A stretch of 40,366 nt of DNA. Source: Candidatus Kerfeldbacteria bacterium CG08_land_8_20_14_0_20_40_16 (GTDB lineage: Bacteria; Patescibacteriota; Patescibacteriia; UM-FILTER-42-10). The stretch is from the NCBI GenBank assembly GCA_002774635.1, contig PEXU01000042.1:1-40366 (forward strand), in the 5' to 3' direction. Under the pieces are notes generated by a model, which searched no databases, had not been told where the DNA came from, and worked only from the letters and a program-made list of their open reading frames with translations. This document shows, one piece after another, positions 36,339 to 40,366 of the stretch (position 1 is its first letter; each line of letters starts with the position of its first letter). A program made the translations under genes and the position numbers.

Positions 36339-36827
36339 ATGCTGAATAAGAATAATAAAAAAATCTTTACCCTCTGTATCATTCATCAGCATCCCAAAGT
36401 ATTGCTTGGAATGAAGAAGCGCGGATTCGGAGCGGGAAGATGGAATGGCTTCGGTGGCAAGGTTAAAGATGGCGAATCTATTAAAGAAGCGGCAAAGCGA
36501 GAAGTGGTTGAGGAGGTAGGGTTGAAGGTAAAAGAGCTTGAGAAGATGGGGATAATCAATTTTGAGTTCCAAGACGGATCTCGAGCTGTCGAAGTTCATA
36601 TATTCCAAAGTAAAGATTTTGAAGGACAAATAGTTGAGTCTGAAGAGATGAAACCGGAATGGTTTGATGTTGAAAAATTACCATTAAAGGTTATGTGGCC
36701 TGCTGATACCCATTGGCTGCCGATTCTTTTACAAGGTAAAAAGTTTAAAGGAAAATTTCTTTATGATCATCCTTCTACATCGGAATACTCAAGTCAAATC
36801 ATAAAAAAAGACCTGTGGGAAATATGA
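36339..36827 (+). CDS. Nudix hydrolase (MutT/MTH1-like)
   Basis: Nudix box GGKVKDGESIKEAAKREVVEEVGL; GMKKRGFGAGRWNGFGGK; EEMKPEWFDVEKLPLKVMWPADTHWLP. Confidence 0.92.
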   Translation: MLNKNNKKIFTLCIIHQHPKVLLGMKKRGFGAGRWNGFGGKVKDGESIKEAAKREVVEEVGLKVKELEKMGIINFEFQDGSRAVEVHIFQSKDFEGQIVESEEMKPEWFDVEKLPLKVMWPADTHWLPILLQGKKFKGKFLYDHPSTSEYSSQIIKKDLWEI

Positions 36828-37471
36828 AATTGCAAAAATTATATAAGAGGATTGACAATTGTAAATTTTGTAAAGCAGACGGGAATTTATTTCAGCATAT
36901 TCACGGATTCGGAGCGTTAAATCCGAAACTAATGTTAATTTTAATAAATCCGACTTATCGAAACTTAAGCTCCCATCCAGGAAATAAAGGTGCAAGATTT
37001 CCGTTTATCGGAGTAAGGCAGTTCTGGAAAGTACTGGCAGAAGGTGGACTGATTGAAAAAAAGATTGCAGCCAAACTCCCTTTAAGATCTGAATGGGGTT
37101 CCCGACATACTGAGTTGGTGGAAAAGGAATTAATTCGGAATAAATTATTTCTGACAAACATGGTAAAATGCTGTTATGGTCACAGTGCCTATCCAAACAG
37201 TAAAGTAATTAAAGATCAAATAAAAAAATTAACAGAAGAAATTAGAATTGTTAATCCTGAGAAGATAGTTGCTTTCGGTGGATTGGTCTATCAGAACCTT
37301 ACCGGAAAGAAAATAAAACTATCTGAATATTGGAAAGGAAAGAAAGAAAAAAATTCTGAAATAATTTCTGGGTTAAAGATTTCAGTTATACCGTGTTACT
37401 TTCCGGTAGGAAGAGGCAATCCCAAAAAGGCCGCAAAAATTCTTAGAAAAATACTGGGGCTGCAGAAATAA
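36824..37471 (+). CDS. uracil-DNA glycosylase superfamily-like protein (divergent)
   Basis: LMLILINPTYRNLSSHPGNKGARFPFIGVRQFWKVLAEGGL (UDG motif-A-like), LTNMVKC, PEKIVAFGGLVYQNLTG, VIPCYFPVGRGNPKKAAKIL (motif-B-like). ATGA overlap with the Nudix gene. Confidence 0.72.
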   Translation: MKLQKLYKRIDNCKFCKADGNLFQHIHGFGALNPKLMLILINPTYRNLSSHPGNKGARFPFIGVRQFWKVLAEGGLIEKKIAAKLPLRSEWGSRHTELVEKELIRNKLFLTNMVKCCYGHSAYPNSKVIKDQIKKLTEEIRIVNPEKIVAFGGLVYQNLTGKKIKLSEYWKGKKEKNSEIISGLKISVIPCYFPVGRGNPKKAAKILRKILGLQK

Positions 37472-37480
37472 AACAAAAAA

Positions 37481-38038
37481 GTGACAAAGAGGATAAGAAT
37501 CACAAGGAATATGCTTAAACTTGAAGAAAACAACAAATTTCAAAAAGCAATAAGATTTCTTACAAAATCCATCGGTGATTCAGGAAAAAATTCTAAGCCA
37601 GTATTAGAACATTCATTAAGAGTCGCGGAATATCTTTATACTAAAGACTACAGTGAAGATGTTGTTATTGGAGCAATTCTGCATGACATATTGGAAGATA
37701 CAGCGGTAACGTCTGATGAGATAAGAGACAAATTTGGAATAATGGTAGCAAATTTAGTAGAGGTGAATAGTTTTGATAAGAGTATTAAAGATAAAATCGC
37801 ACAGTATAAGAAAATGTTTGAAAGATGTCTAAACGCTGGCAGAAACACATTAATTATTAAGGCAGTGGATATTTTGGATAATAGCCATTATTGTCATTTG
37901 GCAGAAACCGACGAAATGAGAAAAATGCTGATGAAAAAGATGAAATACTTCATCGATTTATCAACTCAAGTCATTAAGAATGATATTGTATGGCGTGACC
38001 TTAATAAGCAATACGAATTCCTGCAGACGCAGAAATAA
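37481..38038 (+). CDS. HD-domain protein resembling RelA/SpoT-type N-terminal hydrolase (SAH-like)
   Basis: PVLEHSLRVAEYLYTKDYSEDVVIGAILHDILEDTAVTSDEIRDKFG: H...HD...ED pattern; IIKAVDILDN. Alternative start ATG 37511. Confidence 0.78.
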   Translation: MTKRIRITRNMLKLEENNKFQKAIRFLTKSIGDSGKNSKPVLEHSLRVAEYLYTKDYSEDVVIGAILHDILEDTAVTSDEIRDKFGIMVANLVEVNSFDKSIKDKIAQYKKMFERCLNAGRNTLIIKAVDILDNSHYCHLAETDEMRKMLMKKMKYFIDLSTQVIKNDIVWRDLNKQYEFLQTQK

Positions 38039-38157
38039 TTGACGGTTTACTATTTGTAAAACTGGAGCAAGTGGTGGAATGGAAAAAGCTATATCAAAGA
38101 GGAAAAGATTTAGAAGATATTGAAATAATTGAGAACTTTTTACGGAAAAGGAAATAA
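38005..38157 (+). pseudogene. C-terminal remnant of a nucleotidyltransferase-type (AbiEii/MNT-like) gene
   Basis: Frame overlapping the HD 3' end and running to TAA 38155-38157: ...ADAEIIDGLLFVKLEQVVEWKKLYQRGKDLEDIEIIENFLRKRK. No start or N-terminus; KKLYQRGKDLEDIEIIE resembles the K...R-KDL-DI ending of such proteins. Confidence 0.45.
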
Positions 38158-38158
38158 T

Positions 38159-38556
38159 ATGAAATCAAAAAAAATTGTTACTTCAGCCAGTAGCTCTCAA
38201 GATTCAGCAATTAAGAAGTGGCTGAAATATTGGAAAAGTAGAGGATTCAAGATTATAAATTATCCCATTCCAATTAAAAAAATTTTTAGAATGTTTGGCT
38301 AAGAATTCATAGAAATTTTTATCAATCGTTACAAAAATGCGATGTTCACTTTATAGCCAATGAGGATAAAGGAAAAGTCGCAGGCTATTTAGGAGTTGGA
38401 GTTTTTGCTGAATTGTCATTCACTATAGGGTTAAATTTTTCAAGAAAGAAAAAAATTAAAATACTAATTTACAAAATTCCCGACTCTCAAAGCATCTTTT
38501 ACAAAGATATCAAGCAATGGATAAAGTTGGGATGGATTAATTTGTTGGACAGTTAA
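38159..38556 (+). pseudogene. frameshifted gene of an uncharacterised small protein
   Basis: 5' part, frame 2: MKSKKIVTSASSSQDSAIKKWLKYWKSRGFKIINYPIPIKKIFRMFG*. 3' part, frame 1: RIHRNFYQSLQKCDVHFIANEDKGKVAGYLGVGVFAELSFTIGLNFSRKKKIKILIYKIPDSQSIFYKDIKQWIKLGWINLLDS*. A 1-nt loss around 38290-38300 would explain it. Confidence 0.65.
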
Positions 38557-38561
38557 GCCTG

Positions 38562-38587
38562 AATTGCCTAAGTTAGGCAATTGTTTT
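38562..38587 (+). terminator. intrinsic terminator overlapping the Elp3 stop codon
   Basis: Perfect 10-bp inverted repeat aattgcctaa (38562-38571) g ttaggcaatt (38573-38582), followed by gtttt. Confidence 0.65.
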
Positions 38588-40228
38588 CACCATATACTCA
38601 TCCTGCAGTTTGTATCCCAGCTTTCGATAATAGGCCCTGACTCCAATGCCGGCAATCACGGCCATTTTTTTATATCCTTTTTTTCGAGCCATTAATTCCG
38701 CTTTTTCCATCAGCCTTTTGCCGAATCCGATATGCTGGATTTTGCCTTTAGAATTAGCAATTGGTATTAACTCACCATAGGTGTGCAGTTCCCGAATCAG
38801 AGCGGCATTTCTTAAAGCGGGGATAAAATGATTTTTATTCTTATCTTCCGGAAAGCGTAAGCGGCAAAAGGCAAAAATAGTGGAGCAATCTCTTGATTCA
38901 AAACTTAAAAAAATCTCTTTCCCGCTAGATGCCGAATACTCTCTTTTTACCAGCCGGGCTTCCTTAAGGGTAATTGTTTTTCCGCGGGCTTCCCGACAGC
39001 GGATGCATTGGCAGTGTTTTCCTTGCTTATTTAGTTCCTGCTGGATAATCTGGCGAATATTGGTGATTTTCATACCTCCTTGAATACTCTGCTTGGGGAT
39101 ATCCCTAAAAAGTCGGGCAATTCGAACATACGGGGGACAAATCACTTTTATCTGTTTTAGTAAATTTTTTAATTCCTGGTCGTGGTAAGGTCGATACTGT
39201 CCTTTTTGCCACATAGTATAGAGCGTGGAGTACTTTGTGACTATCGTGGGATATATTTTTATCTGATCCGGCTGAAAATCCGGATTGCTAAATATGGTTT
39301 TGAACATCGCTAGGTCTTTTTGGGGAGTTGATCCGTATAATCCGGGCATCATATGGTAGGTAATTTTGAATCCAGCATCCTTGAACAATTTTGTTGCTCT
39401 AATGGTAGCATCTACTTTGTGACCGCGCTTATTCAAATCGAGAACTTGACTATGGGTGCTTTGAACGCCCATTTCCACTCTAGTCGCTCCCAGTTTGCGC
39501 ATCCATATTATCTCTTTTTTAGATACAAAGTCGGGCCTTGTTTCTAAAGTCAATCCTACCACTCGGGCTTTGGCTTTTTCGTTTTTTCTTTGAGCCAGTT
39601 TTAACGCTTGAAATAATTTTTCTTTAGTGCGCTGATCTTTTTTAGAATCATTACCTATTTCAGGCTCGCGAATATTTTGTTTGATAGCTTTTTCTCTAAG
39701 TCCAGCATTGAAACCATCAAAACATCTTTTAAGAAACCAAACTTGATAAATTGGATGATGATAAGACCAGGTACCGCCCATCACAATCAGTTCGCACTTA
39801 TCAATTGAATGTCCGTTCAGGTGGTAGGCCTTAAGACGAGTACTCACCATTTTATAAGGATCAAATTTAAGCGTGCTGGACCGAATCACCGCCGGCTGGG
39901 TAGAAAGATAGCTCTTGGGCATTTTTGCTTCCGTGGGACAATAAATACATTTCCCAGGGCAGGGCAAGGGCTTAGTATGCACGCCAATCGAGGCGATTCC
40001 CGATAGAGTTCTAATTTTGCGTATTCTTAAGACACTAATCAGTTCGGAGCTTTGGGGAAGCGCTTTGCGCTTAATCAGTTGCCGCAGCTCTGCCAAAATG
40101 ATAATGTTAGCAGGGAACTCAATTTGATATTTTTTGGCAAAACGACTTTTTAGATTACGCAGTTCCTCAGGACTGGCAACCTTTTCCTTTATTGCCGTTT
40201 TAATAAGTTGAATCAAAATTTTGTTCAC
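38573..40228 (-). CDS. elp3: Elp3-family tRNA U34 carboxymethyltransferase (radical SAM + GNAT)
   Basis: HTKPLPCPGKCIYCPTEAKMPKSYL, ELIVMGGTWSYHHPIYQVWFLKRCFDGFN, LTLETRPDF, RVEMGVQS, KITYHMMPGLYGS, HCQCIRCREARG, C-terminal GNAT GFGKRLMEKAELMARKKGYKKMAVIAGIGVRAYYRKLGYKLQDEYMVK. Confidence 0.96.
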   Translation of the reverse strand: MNKILIQLIKTAIKEKVASPEELRNLKSRFAKKYQIEFPANIIILAELRQLIKRKALPQSSELISVLRIRKIRTLSGIASIGVHTKPLPCPGKCIYCPTEAKMPKSYLSTQPAVIRSSTLKFDPYKMVSTRLKAYHLNGHSIDKCELIVMGGTWSYHHPIYQVWFLKRCFDGFNAGLREKAIKQNIREPEIGNDSKKDQRTKEKLFQALKLAQRKNEKAKARVVGLTLETRPDFVSKKEIIWMRKLGATRVEMGVQSTHSQVLDLNKRGHKVDATIRATKLFKDAGFKITYHMMPGLYGSTPQKDLAMFKTIFSNPDFQPDQIKIYPTIVTKYSTLYTMWQKGQYRPYHDQELKNLLKQIKVICPPYVRIARLFRDIPKQSIQGGMKITNIRQIIQQELNKQGKHCQCIRCREARGKTITLKEARLVKREYSASSGKEIFLSFESRDCSTIFAFCRLRFPEDKNKNHFIPALRNAALIRELHTYGELIPIANSKGKIQHIGFGKRLMEKAELMARKKGYKKMAVIAGIGVRAYYRKLGYKLQDEYMVKTIA

Positions 40229-40304
40229 CCCGATAGAAATTTAACTAATTAGCAGATTTCGTTGATCGATAATTTGAATAACCTGACTTTATCTGAATCA
40301 TTCT

Positions 40305-40366
40305 ATGGATAATAATACAGCACAATCAATTATTAATAAAACTAGGCAAGATTACGATACAATTGC
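40305..40366 (+). CDS. 5' end of a CDS running off the window, probable SAM-dependent methyltransferase
   Basis: MDNNTAQSIINKTRQDYDTIA..., open to the end; resembles the N-terminus of class I methyltransferases (xIIxKTxxDYxxIA). Too short for certainty. Confidence 0.4.
   Translation, partial: MDNNTAQSIINKTRQDYDTI

Noticed and set aside
36327-36629. 100-aa minus-strand ORF
   Set aside because: Antisense to the Nudix gene, whose Nudix box is clear.
38276-38289. Programmed -1 frameshift at the A-rich/T-rich run attaaaaaaattttt
   Set aside because: The -1 frame hits TAG at 38287-38289 immediately afterwards, so slippage here could not produce the C-terminal half.

Overview
This 40.4 kb AT-rich window looks like a Candidate Phyla Radiation (Patescibacteria-type) chromosome. 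That is inferred from gene content and style: compact, AT-rich, many uncharacterised small proteins, a PilQ-less type IV pilus cluster and a bacterial Elp3. TGA is used as a stop (ATGA overlaps), so the code is standard. From left to right: (1) rfbB and rfbD flanked by AT-rich inverted-repeat spacers; (2) a PEGA-domain protein; (3) murA, an S41/CtpA protease, acyP, rplI and pyrG; (4) rpmA on the minus strand; (5) a minus-strand minor-pilin/surface-protein cassette; (6) a lone cysteine desulfurase on the plus strand; (7) a minus-strand type IV pilus assembly operon (pilB, pilC, pilM, pilN, pilO and a short PilP-position protein) plus a GT39-like glycosyltransferase; (8) a plus-strand dcw-type peptidoglycan cluster (mraY-pgeF-murD-ftsW-LbH protein-murG-murC-murB) ending in secA; (9) a small plus-strand accessory island (uncharacterised protein, DUF523, Nudix, UDG-like, HD, and two decayed genes missing from the ORF track); (10) an Elp3-family radical SAM/GNAT protein on the minus strand; (11) the first codons of a probable methyltransferase at the right edge. 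I found no tRNA, rRNA, CRISPR array or transposase gene. The most novel items are the minor-pilin cassette with a giant CnaB-like prepilin and a TSP3/Asn-rich anchored protein, the decaying accessory island, the 105-bp MITE-like element upstream of pilB, and a repeated pattern of -10-like boxes directly in front of start codons (possible leaderless transcripts). No homology search was possible; all family calls come from motif recognition.
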